Shown one piece after another: positions 54,918 to 63,924 of a stretch of DNA of 64,000 nucleotides (positions are counted from its first letter, which is position 1; each line of letters opens with the position of its first letter). The position numbers were made by a program, and so were the translations under genes. The notes beneath the pieces are model-generated. The model made no database searches and was not told where the DNA came from. It saw only the letters and a list, made by a program, of their open reading frames with translations. The DNA is from Butyrivibrio sp. CB08 (GTDB taxonomy: Bacteria > Bacillota > Clostridia > Lachnospirales > Lachnospiraceae). Where the stretch lies: contig NZ_RAIR01000004.1 of the NCBI RefSeq assembly GCF_003625485.1, forward strand, positions 265,378 through 329,377, given 5' to 3'.

Positions 54918-54946
54918 TTTATACTACAAAGTCAATGTTTTAACAA
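54918..54946 (-). promoter_or_regulatory. pckA promoter
   Basis: Minus strand TTGTTA (54941-54946), 17 bp, TATAAA (54918-54923). It gives a leader of about 110 nt. Confidence 0.55.
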
Positions 54947-54987
54947 GGGATTTTCGTGGGTTTTATGTATAAAAAATCTCTAAATCC

Positions 54988-55845
54988 TCAGTTCTTTTCA
55001 CCATCTAAAAGTGCCTGGTAGATATCTCTTTTTCCGACACCTCTGTCAGCTGCTACCTTCTTCATGGCATCCTTCCTTGAAAGCCCCTGACTCTCGTATA
55101 TTGCCATGTGTTCTTCAAGGCTCATCTCAAGGAAACTCTGTCTGCTCTCCTCATCCTGCTCCTGAAGGCTCTTGCCTTCAATAACAAGGACATACTCGCC
55201 TCGTGGTTCATTAGCTTCGTAAAAAGAGATCGCCTCTGCTATAGTAGTTGGTCTGACCTCCTCAAACTTCTTGGTCAGCTCTCTGCAGATGGAAATTCTC
55301 CTGTCTCCAAGTGTGTCATAAAGATCAGAAAGTGCCGCCTTAAGATGATGGGGCGCTTCGTAGATTATCATTGTGCGGCTCTCATCCTTAAGGTCCTCAA
55401 GGATCCTCTTTCTCGCCTTCTTATCATCTGAAGATGGAAGGAATCCTTCAAAGCAGAACCTCCTGGTAGAAAGTCCAGATAATGTCAGAGCCGTGATACA
55501 TGCAGCGGGACCTGGCAGGGATGTTACAGTAATGCCTGCCTTGTGACACTCTGCCACCAGCACCTCTCCCGGATCAGAAATAGCGGGAGTTCCGGCGTCA
55601 GTGATAAGAGCCACGTTAATGCCCTCCTGCATCTTGCCGATGAGCCACTGTGCCTTGTCGTACTTGTTGTACTCGTGGTAGCTTGTCATCTCCGTATGTA
55701 TATCAAAGTGGTTTAAAAGCTTTATGCTGTTCCTGGTATCTTCTGCTGCAATGAGATCAACAGACTTAAGTGTTTCCAGCACCCTGAAGGTTATGTCATC
55801 AAGGTTTCCTATAGGAGTTGCGCATAAATACAGTATTCCAGCCAT
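54988..55845 (-). CDS. rsmI: 16S rRNA (cytidine(1402)-2'-O)-methyltransferase
   Basis: Methylates the ribose of C1402 in 16S rRNA using S-adenosylmethionine. It has 285 residues. The tetrapyrrole-methylase fold is clear: GILYLCATPIGNLDDITFRVLETLKSVDLIAAEDTRNSIKLL, ALITDAGTPAISDPGEVLV, TSLPGPAACITALTLSGLSTRRFCFEGFLP and ICRELTKKFEE. It sits at the end of the conserved yaaR-holB-ricT-trmN6-rsmI string, 12 bp after trmN6. Confidence 0.96.
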   Translation of the reverse strand: MAGILYLCATPIGNLDDITFRVLETLKSVDLIAAEDTRNSIKLLNHFDIHTEMTSYHEYNKYDKAQWLIGKMQEGINVALITDAGTPAISDPGEVLVAECHKAGITVTSLPGPAACITALTLSGLSTRRFCFEGFLPSSDDKKARKRILEDLKDESRTMIIYEAPHHLKAALSDLYDTLGDRRISICRELTKKFEEVRPTTIAEAISFYEANEPRGEYVLVIEGKSLQEQDEESRQSFLEMSLEEHMAIYESQGLSRKDAMKKVAADRGVGKRDIYQALLDGEKN

Positions 55846-55857
55846 ATCTCAATCCTC

Positions 55858-56634
55858 TTAATAGCCGTAAATGTCGTAAATGTCCTTGGTGTACCTGCCC
55901 TGACTCTCGTAGATGATAAGGGGCTTTTCCACTGTGATCCTGGATCTTCCGCCCCTGACACCTTCGATAAGGACCATGCTGGGCTCCTTGTCTACAAATG
56001 GATAAACCAACTGCATCCTCTTTGGCTCAAGCTTGTACTCGTGCATGATCACCATGATCTCAGCAAGTCTGAAGGGCCTGTGGACCATGTAGAACTTACC
56101 GCCGCTTTTAAGGCACTTTGCAGCTGCTGCCACCACATCCTCAAGGGTGCAGCTCACTTCATGCCTTGCGATTGCCTTTGGCGCCTCGGGATTCTGAAGG
56201 CCGTGGCTGTTTATCATGTAAGGCGGATTACTTGTTACCACGTCAAAAGAGGCAGCGTCAAATAATTGCCCTGCCTCCTTAATATCGCCATTTACTATTT
56301 TAATTTTGTCTTCCAGGTCGTTGAGCCTGACGCTCCTTTGAGCCATGTCTGCACTGTCTTTTTGTATCTCGAGGCCAACCAGCTCTTGTGCCTTAGTCTT
56401 AGCTGACATAAGGATAGGTATTATCCCAGTGCCAGTTCCAAGGTCCAGAACTCTGTCTCCCTCTTTGGCAGCTGCGAATCCTGACAAAAGAACTGCATCC
56501 ATTCCGAAGCAGAATCTGTCCGGATCCTGAATGATCTTCAGGTTGTTCCTCTGGAGATCGTCAAGTCTCTCTGACTCCTTAAGCTCAATTGTCCCCAAGC
56601 TTAGACTTTCCTTCCTGCTTTTCGATCTTTTCAA
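55858..56634 (-). CDS. tRNA1(Val) A37 N6-methyltransferase-like protein
   Basis: S-adenosylmethionine-dependent N6-adenine methyltransferase of the TrmN6/YfiC (B. subtilis YabB) type, 258 codons. Motif I is VLDLGTGTGIIPILMSAKT and the catalytic NPPY is SNPPYMINS. The frame overlaps the end of ricT by 50 bp. The first ATG at 56634 lacks a good ribosome site; a TTG at codon 13 with AGGAAAG upstream is a possible alternative. The enzyme starts in earnest at about residue 27 (QRNNLKIIQ), so a short protein would still be complete. Confidence 0.9.
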   Translation of the reverse strand: MKRSKSRKESLSLGTIELKESERLDDLQRNNLKIIQDPDRFCFGMDAVLLSGFAAAKEGDRVLDLGTGTGIIPILMSAKTKAQELVGLEIQKDSADMAQRSVRLNDLEDKIKIVNGDIKEAGQLFDAASFDVVTSNPPYMINSHGLQNPEAPKAIARHEVSCTLEDVVAAAAKCLKSGGKFYMVHRPFRLAEIMVIMHEYKLEPKRMQLVYPFVDKEPSMVLIEGVRGGRSRITVEKPLIIYESQGRYTKDIYDIYGY

Positions 56635-57532
56635 GCTTCTCGAGTTCCTTCATTTCTTCGTCTTCCTTGGAACCCTTCTTAGAGCCATTATTGTTATTGT
56701 TGTTCTTTTTCTTTTGTCTCTTCTTGATGTTCTCAAGTTCCTCGAGCTTGTACTCGTGAACCTCTTTCTCGTCATTGACTTCCACAAGGATCTTAACTGT
56801 CTGACGGAGGATATTTACACTTGAAACCTCTCCGCTAAGTCCGTCCTTGGCTGTACAGAAGTCACCAACGCCAGGCATCTTGCGGTTTAATTCCTCGTAA
56901 ACCTCTTCCTCGTTCTTAAGGCAGCACATAAGTCTTCCGCAAACTCCGGAAATCTTGGTCGGATTAAGTGAAAGGCTCTGCTCCTTGGCCATCTTTATGG
57001 ATACCGGTACAAAGTCTGAAAGATATGAGTGGCAGCAAAGTGGTCTTCCGCAGATACCATAGCCACCGATTATCTTGGTCTCATCTCTAACACCGATCTG
57101 TCTGAGCTCGATCCTGGTCTTAAATACTGCTGCCAGATCCTTGACCAGTTCTCTAAAGTCAATTCTTCCATCAGCTGTGAAGTAGAAGAGGATCTTGTTG
57201 TTGTCGAAAGTATACTCTGCATCGATGAGCTTCATCTCGAGATTGTGCTTTTTGATCTTCTCAAGACATACCCTGAATGCCTCTTTTTCTTTTTCCCTGT
57301 TGCCAGCTTCCTGCTCGTCGTCCTTGGTACTTGCTGTTCTAAGAACTGTCTTGAGGGGCTTAACTACCTTCTCGTCCTCAATCTCCTGGATCTCAGTAAC
57401 TACAGTTCCATACTCCACGCCACGAGCTGTCTCAACAATGACATGGTCACCCTTTTTGATAATGTATTTCCCTGGTGAAAAGAAATATATCTTGCCGGCA
57501 GATCTGAATCTTACGCCGATTACTCTTGTCAT
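56585..57532 (-). CDS. ricT: RicT/YaaT, PSP1-domain regulatory protein
   Basis: A 315-residue member of the complex that in B. subtilis helps RNase Y processing and sporulation. The PSP1 domain covers about 50-250. Its cysteines GYGICGRPLCCHSYL and GVCGRLMCC (about 158-205) bind an iron-sulfur cluster in studied proteins. A lysine/asparagine/glutamate-rich tail follows (KKNNNNNNGSKKGSKEDEE). The start ATG overlaps the holB stop by four bases (ATGA). Confidence 0.93.
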   Translation of the reverse strand: MTRVIGVRFRSAGKIYFFSPGKYIIKKGDHVIVETARGVEYGTVVTEIQEIEDEKVVKPLKTVLRTASTKDDEQEAGNREKEKEAFRVCLEKIKKHNLEMKLIDAEYTFDNNKILFYFTADGRIDFRELVKDLAAVFKTRIELRQIGVRDETKIIGGYGICGRPLCCHSYLSDFVPVSIKMAKEQSLSLNPTKISGVCGRLMCCLKNEEEVYEELNRKMPGVGDFCTAKDGLSGEVSSVNILRQTVKILVEVNDEKEVHEYKLEELENIKKRQKKKNNNNNNGSKKGSKEDEEMKELEKLEKIEKQEGKSKLGDN

Positions 57533-58575
57533 AAATGCTCCTTAATGCCTATGAGCATAAGCTCTAAGGCCAAATCTATATTTACATTGGAAGATATGCG
57601 ATTTTTTGCAATATCGATGTTGTCCAAAATACTGCTAATATCATCATAGCTACACTTGTTTGTAACACTACTAATATACGATACCTTATCAGTGAAAATC
57701 AAGTGATCCACGTTGTCGGACGCCTTGAACACAAGCATATCCCTAAAGAAGAACAAAAGGATATCCATAAAGTCCTCGTACTGAGCGATATCTATACCCT
57801 TCTTGGTTGACTTCTCGTCTGCTTCCGGGTTTTCCAAAAGCCCATGAACCCTGTCCATTATATCGTGGACTTCAAGGTTTTCAAGCTTGGTGATAAGGTC
57901 AATTGTCTCGTTTTTTAGATTCTCAAAGCGCTCGTTTGATGAGAGCTCCAGTGCTTTTCCAATGTTGCCCCTTGCAAAGGCAGCACTGAGTTCTGCCTTG
58001 TAGTCTACTACCCGGCAGTTTTCCATCAGATACTTCTTAATTACTTCGTCCCTTACTGGTTTTGTGGGAAGAACTATACATCTACTGATAATAGTGGGTA
58101 AAAAAGCATTCAGATTGTTGGTCAGAATGATGATGATAATGTAAGAAGGCGGCTCCTCAAGCGTCTTTAAAAGCGCGTTCTGAGCTGCTATTGTCATCTT
58201 TTCCCCTTCGGGAATTATATAGATCTTGTACTTGCTCTCATAGGGCTTGATCACCACATCATCCCTGAGGCGCAGTCTGATGTCGTCAACACCGATGCTA
58301 TTTGGCTTGTCATGGGTTATGGTGATGATGTCAGGGTGGTTATCTGACATGGCCTTTATACAGGATGGGCAGAGGTCACATGCCTCTATTTCACCATCTT
58401 TTTCCTGTCTGTCACTGCACTGAAGGGCCTTTGCGAAAATCCTGGCGATAAACTCTTTTCCCGATCCATCTTCTCCGGAAATGATATAGGCATGGGATGC
58501 CTTATCAGTCTTAAGCACATACTGCATGTGCTCCTTCATCTGTTCCTGATCATAGATATCGGAAAAATCCGCCAT
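57529..58575 (-). CDS. holB: DNA polymerase III subunit delta' (clamp loader)
   Basis: A 348-residue clamp-loader subunit. The P-loop-like GEDGSGKEFIARIFAKALQC lacks the final Ser/Thr after Lys, as expected in delta' proteins that do not hydrolyse ATP. The zinc module is C..CDLCPSC (about 52-70), and the sensor segment is NALLKTLEEPP followed by TIISRC. It is encoded between yaaR and ricT, the conserved order in Firmicutes. Confidence 0.94.
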   Translation of the reverse strand: MADFSDIYDQEQMKEHMQYVLKTDKASHAYIISGEDGSGKEFIARIFAKALQCSDRQEKDGEIEACDLCPSCIKAMSDNHPDIITITHDKPNSIGVDDIRLRLRDDVVIKPYESKYKIYIIPEGEKMTIAAQNALLKTLEEPPSYIIIIILTNNLNAFLPTIISRCIVLPTKPVRDEVIKKYLMENCRVVDYKAELSAAFARGNIGKALELSSNERFENLKNETIDLITKLENLEVHDIMDRVHGLLENPEADEKSTKKGIDIAQYEDFMDILLFFFRDMLVFKASDNVDHLIFTDKVSYISSVTNKCSYDDISSILDNIDIAKNRISSNVNIDLALELMLIGIKEHL

Positions 58576-58586
58576 TACAACTCCCC

Positions 58587-59027
58587 TTAAGTAAATATAT
58601 CGAGCAGCAGCCCCTGTATCTGCCCTATCTTAGCTAAAATATCAATGTTGTTACACTCGTCCTTTACCAGCTCCTGAGCCAGTTCGTCCAGCTCTTTATC
58701 CACCTGTCTGATAATGCCATAGACTCTGTGGCGTCCCTTCCTGTCAAGGAAGTTCTCTCTGGAAAAGACATGTGACCTGGTCACTACTTCATTCAGGAAA
58801 TCCTTGATAAGGATCCTGTATCTTTGCATGTCCTTGATGTCATTCTTCTTGGAAATGCGCTCGCCCTGCTGGACTATGTCCTGCATCATGAGATTCAGGC
58901 GCTCAGCAAGATCAGTGTCTTCAAGCTTACTGGTCAGTATGAACTTAAAATCGCCATTAGCTTCCTGTACCTGTTCCGGTGCAGGAGCCTGTTGTGTTGG
59001 CGCGATATTATTGATCTTAATATCCAT
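58587..59027 (-). CDS. YaaR family (DUF327) protein
   Basis: A 146-residue helical protein of unknown function. The first 20 residues are Gln/Pro/Ala rich; the rest has EDTDLAERLNLMMQDIVQQGERISKKNDIKDMQRYRILIKDFLNEVV, matching the DUF327 group always found before holB in Firmicutes. It lies 11 bp before holB. No catalytic motif was seen. Confidence 0.88.
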   Translation of the reverse strand: MDIKINNIAPTQQAPAPEQVQEANGDFKFILTSKLEDTDLAERLNLMMQDIVQQGERISKKNDIKDMQRYRILIKDFLNEVVTRSHVFSRENFLDRKGRHRVYGIIRQVDKELDELAQELVKDECNNIDILAKIGQIQGLLLDIFT

Positions 59028-59048
59028 TCCAAGCCCTCCCCAAATAAG

Positions 59049-59642
59049 TTAAGCTTTTTTCTCAAGAATGAACGCTTTTATGCTGCTTATGCAGTCCTCT
59101 ATCTTGTCGTTGTTGGTAAATCTGGTGCTGACACCAGCTTCCTGCAATTTGTCCTCGGAAAAATCTTCCTCATCAGCAAGAAATCTTCTACACATCTCGT
59201 CGTACCTTGGATTTTCCTGCTTGCCTTCCCTCTTCATGGCTCTCTCAAGACGAATCCTTGCTTCCACGTCGATCAGAAGGGGTACCACATTTTCTTTTCC
59301 AAAATAATCTCTTATATAGCAGAAGGATTCCAAAGTTCCGATCACCATGTAATCGCCTTGTGACAGGTCGATCTGTCCGTCATCTACTGTGAAATATCTC
59401 CACTCACCGTAGTTTGTGTGATAGGTTCTCTCCTCGATGATCCTGCCACTGCCCTTAAGATCCTGATATTCCTCTTCCGTTTTGAAAAAGTACTGAACTC
59501 CGTCAGTCTCTCCGGACCTCTGAGGCCTTGTGGTGTAGGGAACAACCTTTTTTAATGAAAGGCTCTCATCTGCTATTAAGTTCTTGTATATCGTATCTTT
59601 CCCAGATGTGCTCTTGCCCATCAAAAGAAAAATCCTGCCCAT
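59049..59642 (-). CDS. Guanylate-kinase-like nucleotide kinase
   Basis: A 197-residue P-loop kinase. MGRIFLLMGKSTSGKDTIYKNL has the phosphate loop with Asp after Lys where Ser/Thr is usual. VPYTTRPQRSGETDGVQYFF and FTVDDGQIDLSQGDYMVIGTLES match the GMP-binding region of guanylate kinases. Firmicutes usually encode thymidylate kinase (tmk) at this place before yaaR. It may be a second guanylate kinase with a different role. The start is fixed by the N-terminal P-loop. Confidence 0.85.
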   Translation of the reverse strand: MGRIFLLMGKSTSGKDTIYKNLIADESLSLKKVVPYTTRPQRSGETDGVQYFFKTEEEYQDLKGSGRIIEERTYHTNYGEWRYFTVDDGQIDLSQGDYMVIGTLESFCYIRDYFGKENVVPLLIDVEARIRLERAMKREGKQENPRYDEMCRRFLADEEDFSEDKLQEAGVSTRFTNNDKIEDCISSIKAFILEKKA

Positions 59643-59663
59643 ATTGTGTCCTGTCCTGTTTCC

Positions 59664-61073
59664 TTAGATTTCTTCTACTCTTATCATGTTGGTCCTTCCA
59701 GGAATTCCAAGTGGAACTCCGGCTGTAAGGACAACCTTATCGCCGCTCTTAAGATATCCGGCGTTCTTAGCAGAATTGATTGCCTCTCTGAACAGCTCGT
59801 CTGCTGTATCTTCCTGTCTGATATGAAGAGGAAGAACACCAAACATGAGGTTCATCTGTCTGCATACTGTTGGATTGGTTGTGCATGCAATGATCTGGCA
59901 ATTTGGCTTGTACATTGAAACCATGCTGGCTGTAAAGCCTGACATTGTTACTGTAAGGATCGCATCAGCGTCAAGCTCAGCAGCAATGCTGCATGTTGCG
60001 TGTGAAATAGCAGTTGTGTCATCGCTTGGTGCGTAGTCTCTCTTTTTAAGTCTTCCTATATAATCAATATCAGCTTCTGTTCTCTCAGCAATCTTAGACA
60101 TGGTCTTAAGTGCCTCGATAGGATAGTCGCCTGCAGCTGTCTCGCCTGAAAGCATGATGGCTGTTGTTCCATCGTAGATCGCATTGGCTACGTCTGTAAC
60201 CTCAGCTCTTGTTGGTCTTGGATGATGGATCATTGAATCAAGCATCTGAGTTGCTGTGATAACATACTTACCATTTGCCTCTGCCATCTTGATCATCATC
60301 TTCTGGATAACTGGAACTTCTTCAAAAGGAACCTCAACACCCATGTCTCCTCTTGCTACCATGATACCATCAGCAGCATCAAGGATGTCCTTAAGATTGT
60401 TGATACCCTGTGTGCTCTCAATCTTAGCAATGATCTTCATTGGGCTGTTTTGCTCTTTTAAGATCTCTCTTATGGCATCAACATCAGCTCTTGTTCTTAC
60501 AAAAGAAGCTGCAACAAAATCAAAGCCCTGCTCGCAGCCAAAGATGATATCCCCTCTGTCCTGCTCGCTAAGATAAGGCATTGTGAGCTCTGCTCCTGGA
60601 ACATTGACGCCCTTCTTGTCAGAGATTGGTCCACCGTTAACTACTGTGCAGACAATGTCTGTATCTGTAACCTTCTCGACCTTAAGCTCGATAAGACCGT
60701 CATCTAAGAGGATTGTCATTCCACTCTTGCAGTCGTTTGGAAGTTCTTTATATGTAATGGAAACCTCGCTGTCTGTACCCTTGATGTCTCTTGCAGTCAA
60801 AGTAAATGTCTGACCTGCCTTAAGCTCAGTTTTACCATTCTCGAAATCTTTAAGTCTTATTTCTGGTCCCTTTGTATCGAGCATTGTTGCGACAGGAAGG
60901 TCAAGCTCATCTCTAAGCTTTCTGATCCTCTCGAACTTTCTTCTATGTTCATCATGGGAACCATGTGAAAAGTTAAATCTTGCTACATTCATTCCAGCAA
61001 GCATCAGCTCTTTTAACTTATCTTCCTGCTCACTTGCTGGTCCGATCGTGCAGATTATTTTTGTTTTACGCAT
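59664..61073 (-). CDS. pyk: Pyruvate kinase
   Basis: Last step of glycolysis: phosphoenolpyruvate plus ADP to pyruvate plus ATP. It has 469 residues, lacking the extra C-terminal domain found in some Bacillus enzymes. Seen are RKTKIICTIGPAS, NFSHGSHDEH, the active-site MKIIAKIESTQGINNL and GIMVARGDMGVEVPFEEVPVIQK, and MLDSMIHHPRPTRAEVTDVANA. TTAGGAGAGAGATA precedes the ATG, which lies within the end of the decarboxylase gene (19 bp overlap), so the two are probably coupled. Confidence 0.97.
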   Translation of the reverse strand: MRKTKIICTIGPASEQEDKLKELMLAGMNVARFNFSHGSHDEHRRKFERIRKLRDELDLPVATMLDTKGPEIRLKDFENGKTELKAGQTFTLTARDIKGTDSEVSITYKELPNDCKSGMTILLDDGLIELKVEKVTDTDIVCTVVNGGPISDKKGVNVPGAELTMPYLSEQDRGDIIFGCEQGFDFVAASFVRTRADVDAIREILKEQNSPMKIIAKIESTQGINNLKDILDAADGIMVARGDMGVEVPFEEVPVIQKMMIKMAEANGKYVITATQMLDSMIHHPRPTRAEVTDVANAIYDGTTAIMLSGETAAGDYPIEALKTMSKIAERTEADIDYIGRLKKRDYAPSDDTTAISHATCSIAAELDADAILTVTMSGFTASMVSMYKPNCQIIACTTNPTVCRQMNLMFGVLPLHIRQEDTADELFREAINSAKNAGYLKSGDKVVLTAGVPLGIPGRTNMIRVEEI

Positions 61074-62491
61074 ATTATCTCTCTCCTAATTATTATACCC
61101 TTATTTCCCCTATTTTCTCCATTGAAAATGCCCTGAACATTAAGTCCTTGCTCTATACATCCTTCAATCTGGTCTATAAGTCCCTGATCTATTACCTCTC
61201 CTGGAACTATCATTGGAATTCCTGGCGGATAAAGGTTTACAAAATCCCCAGCAATTCTCCCTTTTGCCATGCCAAGTTCAACAGCCTCGCTATCACTGTC
61301 CCAGGCCTCAAAAAGAGGCATCTGCTTTTGTGGGATTAAAGCTGGCTTCCCACTTTCTTCATGGCGGGATTTACTGTCAGATAGCCTGTTATCTATCTCG
61401 CAGATAGCCTTGGATAATCTGTCTATACCCTCATCGGTATCCCAGCCTGTAATGATGGCAAGACCATATCTCTCCCCTGCCATTTCAAGCTGCAATCCGT
61501 ATTCCTCACGCAGTATATCATATAACTGATGGCCTGTCATTTCCTCAGAATCAACAAAAATCAGCACTTTTGAAGGGTCTTCCAGCTCATCTGTGTGGAT
61601 TATGCGAACTTTCTCGCACCCTCTTGTCTTTAACTCCAGATTTTTCCTATGTTCCAGGAGCCTCTGTACATAGGTTTCCTTCTTTTCCAAAAGCTCATTT
61701 ATGCAAAGATCAATAGATGACATCAAGACATAAGAAGGACTGCTGGACTGATATATCCTTAAGAACCTCTTTAATAGAGCCTTATCTACAAGGCTTCCCT
61801 GAAGATGAATTAGTGCAGTCTGCGTCATTGCAGGAAGTGTCTTGTGAAGTGAATGAATGACTACGTCTGCGCCAAGCTTTACTGCGCTTTCCGGGATCTC
61901 TTTTCCCAGACCAAAATGCGCTCCGTGAGCAGCATCCACAATAAGAGGGATGTTTCTGTCATGGCAGACCCTGGCGATTCCTGCAACATCTGAACACTTG
62001 CCTTCGTAGGTTGGCGATGTAATAAATACTGCTTCTACCTGATTATCAAGACTGTCCAACGCAGTCTGAACTTCCTGCGCGCTGTATCCATCAAATATTC
62101 CATATTTATCGATCATCTTAACTGGCAGATACTCTACATCCAGGTGTCTTAAGTAGGCTGCATGGTAAAAAGATCTGTGGCTTCCCCTTGCTGCAAGGAT
62201 CCTGCCACCTTCTAAAACCGCAGCTGAAACTGCACTAAGCACACCTGAAGTACTTCCATTTACCAGGAAAAAAGTCTCATCCGCGCCGTAGAGGTCATTT
62301 GCCCTTCTCTCCGCCTCCAGGATGATTCCGCTCTCGTCGTGAAGATTGTCAAAGCCGTCAATTTCCGTTATATCACAGCGAAAAGCACCCTTTAACGGGG
62401 TGCTTTCAAGGTTCCTTTTATGTCCTGGCATGTGAAGCGGATACATATCGCTGTCAGCCAGTTTAAGAAGTTCCTGGTAAATATCAGGCAT
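61055..62491 (-). CDS. Orn/Lys/Arg decarboxylase-family PLP enzyme (YaaO-like)
   Basis: A 478-residue PLP enzyme of the short, wing-less group found next to the tmk/holB cluster in Firmicutes. The PLP lysine is in DVVIHSLHKTLPAMTQTALIHL (about 211-232), with FLVNGSTSGVLSAVSAAV and DAAHGAHFGLG as cofactor-binding segments. The N-terminal DMYPLHMPGHKRN is characteristic. The substrate is arginine, lysine or ornithine; not decidable by eye. It overlaps the HD gene by eight bases and pyk by 19. Confidence 0.92.
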   Translation of the reverse strand: MPDIYQELLKLADSDMYPLHMPGHKRNLESTPLKGAFRCDITEIDGFDNLHDESGIILEAERRANDLYGADETFFLVNGSTSGVLSAVSAAVLEGGRILAARGSHRSFYHAAYLRHLDVEYLPVKMIDKYGIFDGYSAQEVQTALDSLDNQVEAVFITSPTYEGKCSDVAGIARVCHDRNIPLIVDAAHGAHFGLGKEIPESAVKLGADVVIHSLHKTLPAMTQTALIHLQGSLVDKALLKRFLRIYQSSSPSYVLMSSIDLCINELLEKKETYVQRLLEHRKNLELKTRGCEKVRIIHTDELEDPSKVLIFVDSEEMTGHQLYDILREEYGLQLEMAGERYGLAIITGWDTDEGIDRLSKAICEIDNRLSDSKSRHEESGKPALIPQKQMPLFEAWDSDSEAVELGMAKGRIAGDFVNLYPPGIPMIVPGEVIDQGLIDQIEGCIEQGLNVQGIFNGENRGNKGIIIRREIICVKQK

Positions 62492-63086
62492 AATTAACTC
62501 TAATCTTTCCCTTTCTGATCTTTAAGGTCTCCAGTGTTGACGCGTATTTGTCAGCCATGCAAACAACCCAGGCTTCTCGGCATCTGGGTGGCTTAACAGT
62601 AAGAGGCCACATGTGCTTTTTGATTATTTCTTTTTCTCTCTCTGAAAGAGTAAAGTCCCTTGTTGCATTCTTAAGAGCGATACCTGGATGGTAGAAACCA
62701 TGAAGCTTAGGATGTATGTTTCCTGGTGCCTCTCCGTCATGCCAGTCATAGAGGAAATAGTCGTGAAGAAGAGCTCCTCTTATGATCTCCCTCTCTCTTC
62801 CACCGATTCCCATCTTTCTGTTAAGCTTGATAGCGCACAAAGCAACATGGATACTGTGTTCAAAAACAGTAACATTACCATGCTGGATAAAGCTCTTTAA
62901 TTTTATGTAATTCTCAGATCCTAAAATATCAGAACCATAAAAAGTAAGCAGACTCTGATATTCCTTATCTGCCTCTAGATCATTTAAAATCTCTGGATCA
63001 AAAGCATCTGGATCATAGTGCTTCACATCCAGAAACTTTTTGATGATCTCTTTATCCTCTTCATCTATGTGGTGTAAATGATGCAT
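62484..63086 (-). CDS. HD-domain phosphohydrolase
   Basis: About 200 residues. The HD metal motif is visible as H in VFEHSIHVALCAIKLN and HD in GALLHDYFLYDWHD, then HPGIALKN. The family hydrolyses phosphate esters or nucleotides; the substrate is unknown. I start at the ATG at 63086, with GGAG seven bases upstream. The frame is open 12 codons further, where a GCGCT hairpin (63098-63117) precedes the ribosome site. It heads the operon that continues through the decarboxylase, pyk and the rsmI string. Confidence 0.88.
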   Translation of the reverse strand: MHHLHHIDEEDKEIIKKFLDVKHYDPDAFDPEILNDLEADKEYQSLLTFYGSDILGSENYIKLKSFIQHGNVTVFEHSIHVALCAIKLNRKMGIGGREREIIRGALLHDYFLYDWHDGEAPGNIHPKLHGFYHPGIALKNATRDFTLSEREKEIIKKHMWPLTVKPPRCREAWVVCMADKYASTLETLKIRKGKIRVNYA

Positions 63087-63097
63087 TTTCATTCTCC

Positions 63098-63117
63098 ATG
63101 CGCTTTCGTGAGCGCAT
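63098..63117 (-). repeat. Hairpin next to the HD gene ribosome site
   Basis: ATGCGCT and AGCGCAT form a perfect 7 bp stem with a six-base loop, touching the GGAG of the HD gene. It could tune translation or protect the 5' end. Confidence 0.45.
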
Positions 63118-63149
63118 AACACAACATTTTAAGTTACTTAATTTTTTTC

Positions 63150-63158
63150 ATCATATCA
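63150..63158 (-). promoter_or_regulatory. Possible extended -10 promoter of the HD-pyk operon
   Basis: Minus strand TGATATGAT, an extended -10 element, about 65 bp before the HD gene start, with no convincing -35. Confidence 0.4.
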
Positions 63159-63234
63159 CACAATGAATAATAAAGTATAAAAAACCTAAAAAAAGTAGCT
63201 AAATAATTCTTATTTCTTTATCAGAGATCGTGAG

Positions 63235-63269
63235 AAAAAAAAATCCCAGCGAGACCTGATCGCTAGGAT
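63235..63269 (-). terminator. Terminator of the rRNA-tRNA operon
   Basis: Minus strand ATCCTAGCGA pairs with TCGCTGGGAT (one G-T pair), seven-base loop, then at least eight T residues. It follows the last tRNA by about 13 bp. Confidence 0.93.
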
Positions 63270-63282
63270 TAATAAAAAAAGA

Positions 63283-63355
<73 letters not shown>

Positions 63356-63361
63356 ATATAG

Positions 63362-63435
63362 TAGCGGGGACAGGATTTGAACCTATGACCTTCGGGTTAT
63401 GAGCCCGACGAGCTTCCAGACTGCTCCACCCCGCG
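63362..63435 (-). tRNA. Initiator tRNA-fMet (CAT)
   Basis: Anticodon CAT in CTCATAA. The initiator marks are present: three G-C pairs (GGG/CCC) below the anticodon loop and an unpaired first base (C1 opposite T72). Acceptor CGCGGGG/CCCCGC. No encoded CCA. Confidence 0.95.
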
Positions 63436-63496
63436 TCATTATAAATCCGTACCTCGTACGAATCGCTTATGTTTGCTGCTTATATGCAACAAAAAA

Positions 63497-63578
63497 TGGA
63501 TGGCGGTGGATTCGAACCACCGAAGCAAATTGCAGCAGATTTACAGTCTGTCCCCTTTGGCCACTCGGGAAGCCATCC
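63497..63578 (-). tRNA. tRNA-Tyr (GTA)
   Basis: 82 bases with the long variable arm of class II tRNAs. Acceptor GGATGGC/GCCATCC, anticodon GTA in CTGTAAA, discriminator A. Confidence 0.96.
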
Positions 63579-63584
63579 ATATAG

Positions 63585-63657
63585 AGCCGATGAGCGGACT
63601 CGAACCGTTAACCTGCTGATTACAAATCAGCTGCTCTGCCAATTGAGCCACATCGGC
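63585..63657 (-). tRNA. tRNA-Thr (TGT)
   Basis: 73 bases. Acceptor GCCGATG/CATCGGC, anticodon TGT in TTTGTAA, T loop TTCGAGT, discriminator T. Confidence 0.96.
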
Positions 63658-63687
63658 TTACACTCGAATGTGTAATTAGTTTAAAAA

Positions 63688-63760
63688 TGGGGCCTACAGG
63701 GCTCGAACCTGTGACCCTCTGCTTGTAAGGCAGATGCTCTCCCAGCTGAGCTAAGACCCC
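63688..63760 (-). tRNA. tRNA-Val (TAC)
   Basis: 73 bases. Acceptor GGGGTCT/AGGCCCC with one G-T pair, anticodon TAC in CTTACAA, discriminator A. Confidence 0.96.
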
Positions 63761-63785
63761 GGTCAAACTAAAATATGAAGTTGAG

Positions 63786-63859
63786 CGACCCGAAGGGGGT
63801 TCGAACCCCTGACCTCCGCCGTGACAGGGCGGCGCTCTAACCAGCTGAGCCACCGGGCC
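63786..63859 (-). tRNA. tRNA-Asp (GTC)
   Basis: 74 bases. Acceptor GGCCCGG/TCGGGTC with G-T pairs, anticodon GTC in CTGTCAC, discriminator G as expected for Asp. It is the first tRNA after the 23S gene. Confidence 0.96.
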
Positions 63860-63924
63860 ATTTCCTGAAGTTTATACCTTCAAAACCGAACACTGAAATC
63901 TCTTGGATCCTATCTTGCTTTCTT

